In this document: positions 28,802 through 36,986 of the stretch, one piece after another
How the letters are laid out: every line of letters starts with the position of its first letter
How positions within the stretch are numbered: the first letter of the stretch is position 1
Made by a program: the position numbers and the translations under genes
Notes under the pieces: generated by a model
Databases searched by the model: none
Told to the model about the DNA's origin: nothing
The model's input: the letters and a program-made list of their open reading frames with translations, nothing else
Assembly (NCBI GenBank): GCA_011525695.1
Contig: WYBX01000052.1
Span: forward strand, 1 to 36,986
Direction: 5' to 3'
Length of the DNA stretch: 36,986 nucleotides
Source: Verrucomicrobiia bacterium
GTDB taxonomy: Bacteria > Verrucomicrobiota > Verrucomicrobiia > Opitutales > Opitutaceae

Positions 28802-31749
28802 ATGAACCTCACCCATCGTTTCGTCGCTACGCTACTATTCTCGTCGGCGTGGACCTTCGCCCAACCCTCTCCCGTCAGCCAGCCCTCCGCCGACAAGCTG
28901 CCTGAGAAAACTGCCGATGGCGCTCTCGTTCTGTCGCCATTTGAGGTTTCCGCCTCCAACGACGTCGGCTATATCGCGACGAACTCGCTGGCTGGCTCGC
29001 GTCTCAACGCAGCACTGAAAGACACGCCGGGCATCATCGATGTGTTTACGAAGGAGTTCCTCGCCGACCTTGGGGCAACAGATCTCCAGACCGCGATGGC
29101 CTACGCCAACAACAGTCAGGAAGACACGGGCGATGCCGTTCGCTCCATCAATGGCAATGAGCAGATGAACGCCGGCGCAGCGTTCCAATATCGCACTCGC
29201 GGCATGCCTGGCAGCCGCGCGCGCAACTACTTTGACACTCGCCTTCCGATCGATTTGTACGTGGTCGATCGGCTCGACGAATCGCGCGGCCCCAACTCGG
29301 TCCTATTCGGCATCGGGCCTGCCGGCGGCATCGTGAACAGCACCACCAAACGCGCCGTGCTCGGCAGTGCCGCAACCGAGACGAATCTGCAGCTCGGCAC
29401 GTATGGTCACTTCTATAGCGCTCTGGATGTTAACCAGCCGATCTTCCGAAAAAAACTGGGCGTCCGCCTAAACGCCGTTCACAGCGAGCAGGGCCATTGG
29501 CGCGATTATCTGGCCACCCGCAAACAAGGTGTGCAAGGGGCAGTGACGTATCGGCCATTCAATAACACGGAAATTCGCGGTGAATACGAGAAGGGCCATC
29601 TCCATGGCACGCTCACGCGCAACTATCCCCCGCGCGACAGCATCACTCGCTGGTGGAACGCTGGGAGCCCGACCAATCCCAGCGTCGCCGCCGGAGCACT
29701 GACTGCCGCAGAGATCGCCGCCGGCCTCTCCCGGCTCACCACCGCGAGCCGTCCCATTTACGTGGCCAACCAGGATTTCGTCGTCGACGGCCGGAACAGC
29801 CTCGCAACGACCGGCATTTCGAACGGCAGCGTTCTGCTCGATGAGACGCGCATACCGTTCACGTCGAACCCGTCCGTCCTGGCGGCCGCACGACCAATCA
29901 CTACGAGCTTTACTCCGCGATTCTCGAGCAGCGGCTCCTGAAAAATCTCTTCGCTGAACTCGCATTCTATCATGAAAGCGGAAACTGGCTCAACTATGAC
30001 AGTGGCGTCGGTGACAACAACTTCGTCCAGGGAGATCCCAACACCTACCTCCGCAATCCCACGTCGATCCAATCTTTCAGCGGCTTTCGACCGAGCACCG
30101 ACAATTCGGGCAACACAATCAATCCAAATGCGGGCCGCAGCTACATCGACGCAACTTGGCGTCGCCGCAGTTCCCGCTACGAGCACAACGCGCTGCGCGC
30201 TTCGCTCGCCTACGAACTCAATCTCGCCCGTCTCGGCGCACACCGGTTTGCCCTCATGACGCAGCGTCAGAAAACCGACAGCGGTGGCCGCGTGGAACGG
30301 GAAGTGTGGCTTGGCGCCCCGTTCGCGGCGGATCCCTCAGGCGATGCCAACGCGGTCTGGCGCCGCAACTACATCACACTCGGCGAATCGAATTCCATCC
30401 ATGCGCCAGACCCGCACTCACCCGCGACCATCTCCGTGAACTTTCCGGGTCGAGCCGCCCCGCTGGAAAGCGGATGGATTCCCGGAGCAGTCTTCAATGA
30501 GACCGAGCAAACCCTCGATAGCGCGCTCCTCGCGGTACAAAGCCACTGGTTCAATCGTCGCGTCGTCACGACGGCCGGATATCGCATCGATGAAGTCACT
30601 CAATATAGGACGAACAGCAGCGCCGATCGATCGGGTATTTGGACGGGATCCAACGGCGTCCTTGTTCTCGATCCCAGCACCAAAACGCGGTTCGACTTTT
30701 CGGGTCGCACGAAGACGGTTGGCATCGTCGGCCACCCCACAAAGTGGCTCTCGGTTTTCATCAATGGCGCCGAGAATCTTGGGTTGCCCGCCGCCGGACA
30801 ACGCCTCGGGCCCGAAGGTGATGTTCCTCCACCACCACGTGCCAAAGGCCTCGACGGCGGCATCACGCTCGAAGCGTTTGGAGGCAGGCTCGTCACGCGT
30901 CTCAGCTATTATGAGACGACGGCCGACAACCAGGTCAACGCGATGGGCGTCAACAACGCCTTCACTCCGCGTTATAACACCGTGATCGGCATCCTCGACG
31001 ACCCGAATGGCGACCGGAATACAGACGATCGGATATATACCTCCACGCAAATGGCAAAGTATTCCGAGCTACGCCCGCAGGCCATCGCGGTTGGCGACAC
31101 GCTCGACAGTGAATCGTCCGGCTACGAAGCGCGCATCACCGCCAATCTGACAGCCGGTCTTCGCTTCATCGTGAACTACTCCTACACCGATCAGCAAAAG
31201 GTGAACGCCTATCCGCGTACCAAGCTGCTCTGGGATCAGGTGTACGCCTTCGTTGCTGATCTTCAGCAGGCGAATCCGAACGTGGACGTCGACGCTCTCG
31301 CCGGTTCCAGCGGTACGACACTCGGTGCACTTCTCGCCACGAATGTTACCGACCTGGCCGATCGCTCGTTCGATTTCTCGCAGGCACTCGGCAACCGGAA
31401 ACACAAGGCGAACATCTTCGGCAATTACACCTTGCAACGCACGCGCCTGAAAGGTCTGACGGTCGGGGGTGGCGCGCGTTATCAAAGCGCGATGAACGCC
31501 GGTGCGGACAATCAGAACGTGATGCACGAAGGCAGCGATCTTGTCGTTGTTGACGCGATGGTCCGCTATCCATTTCGAATCGCGTTGTTTGAGCGGAATA
31601 TCCGAGGGTCCCTACAACTCAATGTTCGGAACGTTCTGGATGATACAGATCCCTTGATCCTCCGGTACGCCGGGGACGGCGTAACAGCCAGCCGGGTAAA
31701 TTTCCAGGCTCCGCGCGAAATGATTTTTTCATGCACGGCGAGGTTCTGA
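28802..31749 (+). pseudogene. TonB-dependent receptor, one-base frameshift, IS just upstream
   Basis: Receptor most like the intact one at 6297. It has a signal peptide (HRFVATLLFSSAWTFA), SPFEV at residues 45-49, plug NDVGYIATNSLAGSRLNAAL ... ESRGPNSVLFGIGPAGGIVN, and a barrel ending in APREMIFSCTARF. ATG 28802 is chosen since the signal peptide follows; ATG 28787 is in frame too. The first frame runs to a stop at 29941 with a nonsense tail. From 29876 another frame carries on as real receptor sequence (GRTTNHYELYSAILEQRLL ...) through to 31749. Restoring one G in CCGTCC (about 29876) would give NPSGPGGRT and a continuous protein of about 980 residues. A real mutation or a sequencing error; the rest is undamaged. 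The IS21 insertion 59 bp upstream would independently affect expression. No copy of the shared promoter element is found upstream, with or without the IS. Confidence 0.85.
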
Positions 31750-32170
31750 GTTCACGCGAACAGAGGCTCACGTGTGACACGGGCGAACAATCCATTGTTA
31801 CGGCAAGCGATCCGATGAGCAGAGCCGGGCAGGTTTACGGCACAATCGAAAGGCTTCACTCCTCGCGTATCCGATGCTCAGTTCATGGTTCCGTCTGAAC
31901 TGAACGAGCCGCAATCGATGCTCCCGTCGGTCGAATTTTTCAGCGCTGCCAGCCGCTGGGGTTCCCGCATTGTACGCCGGTCAAGGTAGTGCCTGCGGCC
32001 TCCACCACGCGCAAACACGTCGCTTCCCTCTTCGTTGTCCCGCCAAGCGGGACGGCCTCGGCGTTCCGTTAGCGCTTTGACTTTCGGCGTGTGCGAGAAT
32101 CGCCCTCAGCCGGCAGAGGTCGATTAGGTGCACGTCGCATACACAACCGAACCGGTGAGGCGCATTCACA
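31750..32170. other. Intergenic region without a recognisable gene
   Basis: 421 bp between the TBDT and the RadC-like gene. It contains two small hairpins: CAGTTCA/TGAACTG at 31879-31902 with a 10-nt loop, and GTCCCGC/GCGGGAC at 32037-32053 with a 3-nt loop. Neither is followed by a T-run. A GGTGAGG at 32153-32159 may serve as ribosome-binding site for the next gene. Confidence 0.4.
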
Positions 32171-32626
32171 ATGCGCGTTTACGAAGCAAAGCTGGTTTAC
32201 GAAGCTACGTTGTTCGAAGTTGCCGATCTCGCCCTCAACAAACCCGAGTCCGTATACGACTACATGAAGGACGTCCTCGAAGTTCACCCGATGCAGGAAG
32301 CGTTTTACGTCATCCTCCTCAACCGCAAGACTCGCCCCCTCGGTCGCATTGCGGTCACAATCGGAACCGCTACCGCCGCCCTTGCCCACCCACGCGAAGT
32401 TTTCCGTCCTGCTATTGTGGGAGGCGCGACTGCAATCATCTGCGCCCACAACCACCCCAGCGGAGATCCTGCGCCGAGTGCGCCCGATATGCACGTGACT
32501 AGAATGCTTCGCGACGCATCGAAGGCCGTGGACATCGAACTGCTCGATCACGTCATCCTCGGTCGTCGCGAATGCGATCCTCCCGGCCCCGGTTATTTCA
32601 GCTTTAGATCTGCGGGCATGCTATAG
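32171..32626 (+). CDS. RadC-like JAB/MPN domain protein
   Basis: 151 residues, lacking the N-terminal helix-hairpin-helix part of chromosomal RadC; this short form is typical of islands, plasmids and prophages. The JAMM-type metal site is intact: an upstream Glu (MQEAFYVILLNRK) and ICAHNHPSGDPAPSAPD. LLDHVILGR is the conserved end of the fold. Predicted to be a zinc-dependent JAB-family protein of the cytoplasm; despite the name, a role in DNA repair is not established. It stands alone between an empty interval and a strong terminator, at the entry of a region packed with transposase fragments, so it fits an acquired accessory element. The start is supported by the RBS-like GGTGAGG about 12 bases upstream. 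Confidence 0.88.
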   Translation: MRVYEAKLVYEATLFEVADLALNKPESVYDYMKDVLEVHPMQEAFYVILLNRKTRPLGRIAVTIGTATAALAHPREVFRPAIVGGATAIICAHNHPSGDPAPSAPDMHVTRMLRDASKAVDIELLDHVILGRRECDPPGPGYFSFRSAGML

Positions 32627-32628
32627 CG

Positions 32629-32651
32629 AAAGGGGCTGCGGCCCCTTTTTT
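32629..32651 (+). terminator. Rho-independent terminator after the RadC-like gene
   Basis: GGGGC-TGCG-GCCCC stem-loop (32632-32645) preceded by AAA and followed by six T (32646-32651), 3 nt after the stop codon. It is the clearest intrinsic terminator in the window. Confidence 0.9.
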
Positions 32652-33069
32652 GCCGCCATCAACTTACCTGCACCATCCGCGCAGCATTGCTCGCCCAGCC
32701 CTATGCAGGCGCCCGTGGGTCGCTGCCGCATTGGCGCCTGCCACAAATTCCCACCTCAGTGACCCTGCGAGCTTCGCCGCACGCCCACTCTGGCTTCCCG
32801 ATTGTTTGCGCGCCACTTTCGTGCGAGCGTGGCGCGTTGCCGTCATCAACGCTCTAGCCCCCAAATCCGCGCGCATTGTTTATCACCTGATCACCACCCG
32901 TGAACCTTACGATCAATCAAAGGTTCTCGCCGCTACTGAAAGCTATGCGTCGATCAGGAGGCCTGACTGCGCAAAAGGCGCGCTCGCTGGGATATCAAAT
33001 CATTACTATACACTCCTCTATAAATGCATTTCCTTAAGAGAGGCCGAACAGGAATTTGGACTTCGATAG
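32650..33069 (+). pseudogene. IS110-type transposase tail (remnant)
   Basis: The frame contains VINALAPKSARIVYHLITTR followed by EPYDQS (about 32833-32915). This matches the C-terminal helix of IS110/IS116 transposases (K-x-x-V-x-ALA-x-K-x-A-x-I-x-Y-x-LL...x-Y-D). The catalytic DEDD part and most of the serine-containing domain are absent; the first ~55 codons look non-coding. No ends or duplications were found. Assignment is by motif only. Confidence 0.45.
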
Positions 33070-33078
33070 GTCGTGTTT

Positions 33079-33240
33079 TCAAACCTCGAAGTGAAGCCAA
33101 TCCAGCACCGTCGCGAGAGTAACGAAGCCGAGGAGAGTCTTGGCGAGCTTCTCGTAGCGGGTGCCGACGCGTCGCATACGCTTGATGCGCGCAAAGAAAT
33201 TCTCGACGACCTGACGGTGAGAATAAAGCGGCCCCGCAAA
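33079..33240 (-). pseudogene. IS5-type transposase, last ~50 codons
   Basis: The minus frame ending with TGA at 33079-33081 reads GPLYSHRQVVENFFARIKRM, then RRVGTRYEKLAKTLLGFV. This is the conserved catalytic-Glu region and C-terminus of IS5-family (IS427/ISL2-like) transposases, where the E of VEN/VER is the third DDE residue. The upstream part is gone: at 33240 the sequence changes to the alpha/beta hydrolase on the plus strand. It is therefore a 3' scrap of an IS left by recombination or deletion. Confidence 0.75.
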
Positions 33241-34165
33241 CTACGATCCGCAGAAGAGGTATCCTGCGATTGTTGTGGCGCACCCAAATGGCGGGGTAAA
33301 AGAGCAGGTCGCGGGATTGTATGCGCAGCGCTTGGCGGAAAAGGGCTACATCACGATAGCCGCGGACGCAGCGTATCAGGGCGGAAGCGGCGGCGAGCCG
33401 CGCAACGTGGATAAGCCCGCTTACCGGATCGAGGACATCCACGGCATGGCTGACTTCATCACCAGTTTTCCGGGCGTCGACGCGGTACGTTTGGCGCTTC
33501 TCGGCATCTGCGGTGGGGGCGGCTATTCCCTCGCCGCGGCACAGACGGACAAGCGATTCAAGTCCGTCGCGACTGTGAGCATGTTCAATTCCGGTCGGGT
33601 CCGTCGCAACGGCTACGTCGATTCGCAGCTCGAAACGATCCAGCAGCGCTTGCAGCAAGCATCGGCCGCCCGTGCCCAGGAGGTGAGCGGCAGAGGTGTC
33701 CCCGGTCGCGCGCATGAGATGACGGGGGGAAATGTTTTATATGCCGGCGACGCCAACCTGACCGATGAGCAGATCGCGAAGTTGCCGTTCGATCTCTACC
33801 GGCAGGGTTATCACTACTACTGGAAGACCCACGCGCACCCCGGCTCTACCTTCAAATACACGATGAGTAGCTTGCTGGACCTGATGCGTTGGGACGCCAC
33901 CAACCAGATCGAGCTCATCAATCAGCCGCTGTTGATGATAGCCGGCAGCAAGGCCGACAGCCTTTACATGACCGAGGAGGCGTTCACCAAGGCCACCGGC
34001 ACCAAGGACAAGGAGTTGTTCAAGATCGATGGCGCGACGCACATCGAGACCTATTGGGTTATTGAATCCGCCGAACGTGGTCGGAAGGGTCGCCTGCGGA
34101 ACGAAGGGATTGGCAGGTGGAACCAACGCGTTTGCGAGCAGCGCCGGCAGCCCACCACCAATTAG
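33239..34165 (+). pseudogene. Alpha/beta hydrolase (dienelactone hydrolase-like), cut at both ends
   Basis: Hydrolase sequence is clear from NYDPQKRYPAIVVAHPNGGV (33239) to DGATHIETYWV (34060). The nucleophile elbow is LLGICGGGGYS, with Cys in place of Ser as in dienelactone hydrolases; the catalytic His lies in GATHIETYW. About 40-60 N-terminal residues are missing (the sequence begins at the IS5 junction), and the last ~15-20 residues are replaced by unrelated codons (IESAERGRKGRLR...) up to a stop at 34163-34165. GTG 33275 would be the first possible start. The core is not decayed, so the cuts are recent. The natural gene probably encoded an exported or cytoplasmic esterase-type enzyme of unknown substrate. 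Confidence 0.75.
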
Positions 34166-34330
34166 CGCGTCGCGAAACGATGCCGCGAGGAACGGCCAAA
34201 GTTGCCGCTCGTCAGTGTAGAATGGTACCAGATAAACGAGATACGATAGAACGCGGGTGAGCGGCTGAATTCCCGGAATGTGCGGCCATGTCGCGTAGAT
34301 CGTTTCGACGACTACCGCAGCGAGACTCAG
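34061..34330 (-). pseudogene. Possible membrane-protein fragment
   Basis: The minus frame following the DUF4440 head has hydrophobic, protein-like segments (SLAAVVVETIYATWPHIPGI, VLSYLVYLVPFYTDERQLW, FRDALIGGGLPALLANALVP). It stops being protein-like at the hydrolase junction near 34060. It is probably an internal piece of an integral membrane protein, family not recognised, joined in frame to the DUF4440 piece by chance. Confidence 0.35.
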
Positions 34331-34596
34331 ATACCAGATCCGGCCGCTTTTGATCACGTCGAGTTCGCGTTCCTTTCCCCATTTGCCGCTCATGTGGACG
34401 AACATCGCTTTTTCGTCGAACAGTGCATCCAGCTTCACAACGTCCTTGTCCGCCATCCAAGCCCACTTGGCCTTCGAGAGATCAAGAACTGCCTGTTCTT
34501 CTTTCGTAGGTGCGGCTGCGGTTTCCTTGGGAGACTGCGCGAAACAGTGCAGGCTACCAGCAATCGCGAGGGACAACAAAAAGGATAGGGACTTCA
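34331..34596 (-). pseudogene. DUF4440/SnoaL-like exported protein, N-terminal half
   Basis: From ATG 34596 there is a signal peptide (LSFLLSLAIAGSLHCFAQS) and the first half of a nuclear-transport-factor-2-like fold: AVLDLSKAKWAWMADKDVVK, LDALFDEKAMFVHMSGKWG, ELDVIKSGRIWY. Small exported proteins of this family have unknown, possibly ligand-binding roles. After IWY the expected second half is replaced by a hydrophobic sequence, so about half the domain is lost although the frame stays open to 33737. Confidence 0.65.
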
Positions 34597-34635
34597 TAGT
34601 TTTGTTTTCAGAGATTAGGCGTGTCCGGCGTGAAC

Positions 34636-34755
34636 TCAGGAGCTGCTTGGCATTTTCACGTTGTAACAAAACAGCAAGTCATGGTCGCGGATATTGAGTT
34701 TCCCGTTCGCGATTACCGGATGAGCCCATGCGGGTTTGGTCGTGCGATCCGGTTG
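34636..34755 (-). pseudogene. PQQ-type beta-propeller tail
   Basis: The minus frame ending at TGA 34636-34638 reads [20 protein letters not shown], then [10 protein letters not shown]. This is the closing blade of PQQ-like/BamB-type propeller proteins (WAHPVxANGKLYIRDxDxLxCYDVK). Only about 38 codons remain before a stop in frame at 34754-34756. Upstream sequence belongs to the sensor kinase on the other strand. Confidence 0.6.
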
Positions 34756-35807
34756 GCGTCAGCGCCTGGAGCGTGACCTCGCGCCGAGTTTATCACAGCG
34801 GACAAGTTCTACTCTCTATATTGGAGCGGTTCATCGTAATCGGGACGGTTTCTATTTTAGCTGCTCTAGCTTTACGTTTTTTGTCACGTCGCGAACCGAA
34901 TGTTTTTGCCGCTGCGACCATTATCGGGGCCTCGTTCCTGGTGCTGAGCTACTTTGACGACAGAGTGCGCGGCTGGTTGAAGCTGCATGCTGAGAACAAA
35001 ACGGGTGCCGCAGTGGCGGAACTTCATCGCGCCGCGGATTCAGAAAGTGATCTGGAGCCACTAACGAAACGCTTCGAGCAGGCATTGAGGTCGTTCGCCG
35101 ACTGTTCGGGGGTCGAGATTCTGAAGTTCGACCGCCATCAGTATTCCGGCACATCGGTCGCAATTCCTTCAGCGACCTTGCACGAATCTGGTTTCTTCTC
35201 GGACGGGTGGGTCTCTACAGCGTCGTTTGGCCGGACGCCTGCACGGTCCGGGCGCACTCAACTCCATGAGATTCTTGTCCAAGGAAAGTTCGCGGTCCTG
35301 GTTTGCCCCCAATGGACAATGCGCGAGCCCAGTCTGATTGTTGCATTTGCAGAACGGGAATCCGAACTTCCTTTCACCGACCCTGAGATTCGATTGATGC
35401 GACAATTGGTGAATGTGGCAGACTCCCTTTATATTCGGGCGCGACTGGCGCTTCAAGCGCAGCAGGCCGAACACCTCGCCGCAATCGGGCGACTCGGGCT
35501 GACGATCTTGCACGAACTGAGAAATCCGATGTCGACGCTCAAATCATTTTCTCAGCTGCTGCCGGAGAAAATTGACGACAAGGTGTTTCTTGCTGAATTT
35601 GCCGAGATTATTCCGCAAGAGGCCGAACGGGTGGAGACGCTCGCCCAACAGCTTTTGGATCTGTCACGCCCGAGGAAGTACAACCTTCAACGAACCGACA
35701 GGAGCATCAATTGCCAGAAAGTCAGTCAGCCGCGCGCCCAAAGGCAATTCGCCCGGTTGGCAGGCCCTTCACGTGCAGCCCTTGACGTATGCGACACGTG
35801 TATGTAG
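34728..35807 (+). pseudogene. Sensor histidine kinase lacking its ATPase domain
   Basis: About 360 codons. Membrane segments at the start (FIVIGTVSILAALALRF, NVFAAATIIGASFLVLSYF) are followed by a GAF-like sensory region (about 105-240) and a HisKA dimerisation domain with the phosphoacceptor H in LTILHELRNPMSTLKSFSQL. The protein should continue into an HATPase domain (N, G1, F, G2 boxes), but after LSRPRKYNLQRTD (about 35703) the sequence loses homology and stops at 35807. The N-terminus also seems short: kinases of this type usually have more membrane helices, and the ATG at 34728 lies inside the PQQ remnant. Without the ATPase domain it cannot autophosphorylate. No response regulator is adjacent. 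Confidence 0.75.
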
Positions 35808-36085
35808 CCCGTGCCGAACCGGTACAACCGGCGCCTAATTACAAAGCAAAGCGGCGTTACCTTCGGGTGCGCCGATTCTTTTTCGCGCAAGAGGTCGCCA
35901 ACTCTATTTAGCATGATGCGAATTCGACTATCGGGGCTGGAAGCGGAAGCGAGAGCCCGTGAGTCGGGGTCACTCCTTCCACTGTGACATTTCAAGCGCT
36001 GTGCGACACGAACGAACCAATCGTTTGTAGTGCCCTCGCAAATATGGGCGAACTGGCACGACCTGCAGCGGTCTCTTTGCCCGTC
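35808..36085. other. Intergenic, nothing recognised
   Basis: 278 bp after the kinase remnant. No gene, RNA or terminator is recognised; a 24-codon frame at 35911-35985 has no distinguishing features. Confidence 0.4.
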
Positions 36086-36274
36086 ATGGCAACTACCACA
36101 AAACGGAATCGCGGCAGTGACCGCGGGCGAGTTTCAGCACAGGAGCACGAGGTTTCCTACGCCGGCCAAAAACTCGGCAGGGGCGGTGCGGCCAAGGTAC
36201 GGAAGGCAAAGAAAGGATTGGGCCGGAAGACGAGTCGCAAAGCAGTTATGCGGAAGGCGCGCGGCTCAAAATAG
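36086..36274 (+). CDS. Small basic protein, 62 residues, unknown function
   Basis: MATTTKRNRGSDRGRVSAQE followed by HEVSYAGQKLG, then a Lys/Arg/Gly/Ala-rich tail (KVRKAKKGLGRKTSRKAVMR). The first half resembles small DUF3606-like proteins (DRxRI...HEVxYxxxKxG); the second is histone-like in composition, so nucleic-acid binding is conceivable. The frame is open further upstream to 35984, but the protein-like part begins at ATG 36086. No clear ribosome-binding site is visible and it has no operon partner. Could be a real accessory gene; confidence is moderate. Confidence 0.5.
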   Translation: MATTTKRNRGSDRGRVSAQEHEVSYAGQKLGRGGAAKVRKAKKGLGRKTSRKAVMRKARGSK

Positions 36275-36294
36275 TTTCGGTTAGGGAGGAGCCA

Positions 36295-36640
36295 TCAGGG
36301 ACCGCTGCGCTTGTTATCTTGGGGAGGATCGAGCGCAGCGGTTTTGGTGCTGCACGTCTGCGGGTAATATTCGCGCCCCTCAGGTCCAAGGGCAACGATG
36401 CCCTCCGGCTCTGAAAATCCGCCATTTGGTGAGGCTCGCAAGCTGAGCCGTTCACCTTTGCGGTCGTTCTTCACGAACATCTCGCGGAGGAAGTCTAGCG
36501 TGCTGGTATCCGGTGTTTCAATAACTCGTTAAATGTTCCGGTGAGCCGACGTGCATACTCTTCATCGGAGAGAGGCGGCAGCTTTGACATAAAGTCGTCC
36601 GCGTCTTCAAACCGGGCATCGCGGCATCGTGAGTGCACGG
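36295..36640 (-). pseudogene. Unknown gene, apparently frameshifted
   Basis: Two protein-like minus-strand frames abut. The first, ending at a TAG about 36500, contains DARFEDADDFMSKLPPLSDE followed by EYARRLTGTFNELL. The second starts in the same area and ends at 36295, containing DTSTLDFLREMFVKNDRKGE and later FSEPEGIVALGPEGREYYPQ. They read as one protein interrupted by a one-base shift near 36510-36530. No family is recognised, no start codon is identified, and upstream sequence (36640-36860) shows nothing further. Alternatively they are two unrelated scraps. Confidence 0.35.
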
Positions 36641-36859
36641 GCCGGATAGTCGCGAGAACTTTCAAGCGTGTGAATCGGATGTGAACAACACTTTCTCCGC
36701 GCGGTTGGAGAATCGAAACGCGCGATGCACATCGTGCCTGTATCCGACAATCAACGTCGCAGCGCGCACTCCAGCAGGTTTCGCGTGATGCGCTGCACCC
36801 GATCGCCAGGCCAATGTTCCCGCGCCGCTATCCTTGCCGGCTGCTCAAGTTTGGTCGCC

Positions 36860-36986
36860 TGAGCTGGTCCCCGGAAACTGGACAACGCGGATCGTTAACC
36901 CAAAATCAGGAGAACGATCAGCATGTCAAAAAAGAGACGTCAGCACAGTGCAGAGTTGAAATCGCGCGTCGCGCTTGAGGCCCTGA
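36860..36986 (+). mobile_element. IS3-family element, left end, cut by the window edge
   Basis: TGAGCTGGTCCCCGGAAACT at 36860 resembles the terminal repeat of IS3-family elements (TGxxCTGxCCCC...), and about 63 bp later an OrfA-like reading frame begins. The rest lies outside the window. Confidence 0.65.
36923..36986 (+). CDS. IS3-family OrfA transposase, first 21 codons
   Basis: MSKKRRQHSAELKSRVALEA at the start matches the beginning of IS3-family OrfA helix-turn-helix proteins (M-x-K-R-R-x-HSAEFKA-x-VALEAL). A good ribosome-binding site (CAGGAGAA) lies 9-16 bases before the ATG. The gene runs off the window, so its integrity is unknown. Confidence 0.8.
   Translation, partial: MSKKRRQHSAELKSRVALEAL

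Noticed and set aside
31879..31902. Hairpin after the last TBDT considered as a terminator
   Set aside because: A 7-bp stem with a 10-nt loop, no U-tract, and about 130 bp from the stop codon.
32664..32876. Minus-strand frame over the IS110 remnant
   Set aside because: No motif; the plus frame carries the transposase-like helix.

Overview
The window looks like a chromosome segment of a Verrucomicrobiota bacterium, most likely Opitutales/Opitutaceae. This is inferred from gene families, not from a database search. Indicators are TonB-dependent receptors (TBDTs) whose mature N-terminus carries an 'SPFEV'-type motif, the planctomycete/verrucomicrobial 'membrane-bound dehydrogenase plus HEAT plus heme-binding' architecture, DUF1552, DUF4838, several Cys-type sulfatases, high GC and strong G/C third-codon bias. 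No rRNA, tRNA or CRISPR array was seen.

Left flank (1-5.8 kb, mostly minus strand): a DUF4838 gene broken close to the window edge at a double hairpin, a TBDT pseudogene that has lost its N-terminus and is joined at its 3' end to a piece of a second TBDT, an intact APC-type permease, and on the plus strand only the last ~40 codons of an AraC-type regulator.

Core (6-22.7 kb, plus strand): three transcription units appear to start from the same promoter design, a 32-nt element (AAAAGTATCA ... GTAG) followed after exactly 20 nt by a TAnnnT -10 box. Unit A is a TBDT. Unit B is a heme-binding dehydrogenase-like protein, a ceramidase-like hydrolase and a sulfatase, the last two overlapping by ATGA. 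Unit C is a TBDT with an EF-hand and a one-base frameshift, a Tat-exported propeller-like protein and a DUF4838 protein. Together they look like a co-regulated uptake and degradation system for a sulfated, possibly lipid- or glycan-linked substrate. The cognate regulator is unknown; the adjacent AraC remnant is a candidate lost partner.

Middle (22.7-31.7 kb): a convergent iduronate-sulfatase-like gene, fragments (PDZ-like tail, TBDT-like tail, N-truncated DUF1552), an intact IS21-family element of 2774 bp with a 7-bp target duplication, and another TBDT with a one-base frameshift. The IS sits 59 bp upstream of that TBDT start. It carries in-frame repeats inside istA that reuse modules of its own terminal repeats, and a 93-nt near-perfect hairpin.

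Right flank (31.7-37 kb): an accessory scrap zone. It holds a short RadC/JAB protein with a clear terminator, IS110- and IS5-type transposase tails, an alpha/beta hydrolase cut at both ends, a DUF4440-like head, a PQQ-propeller tail, a sensor kinase missing its ATPase domain, a small basic protein, a degraded unknown gene and the start of an IS3-family element at the edge.
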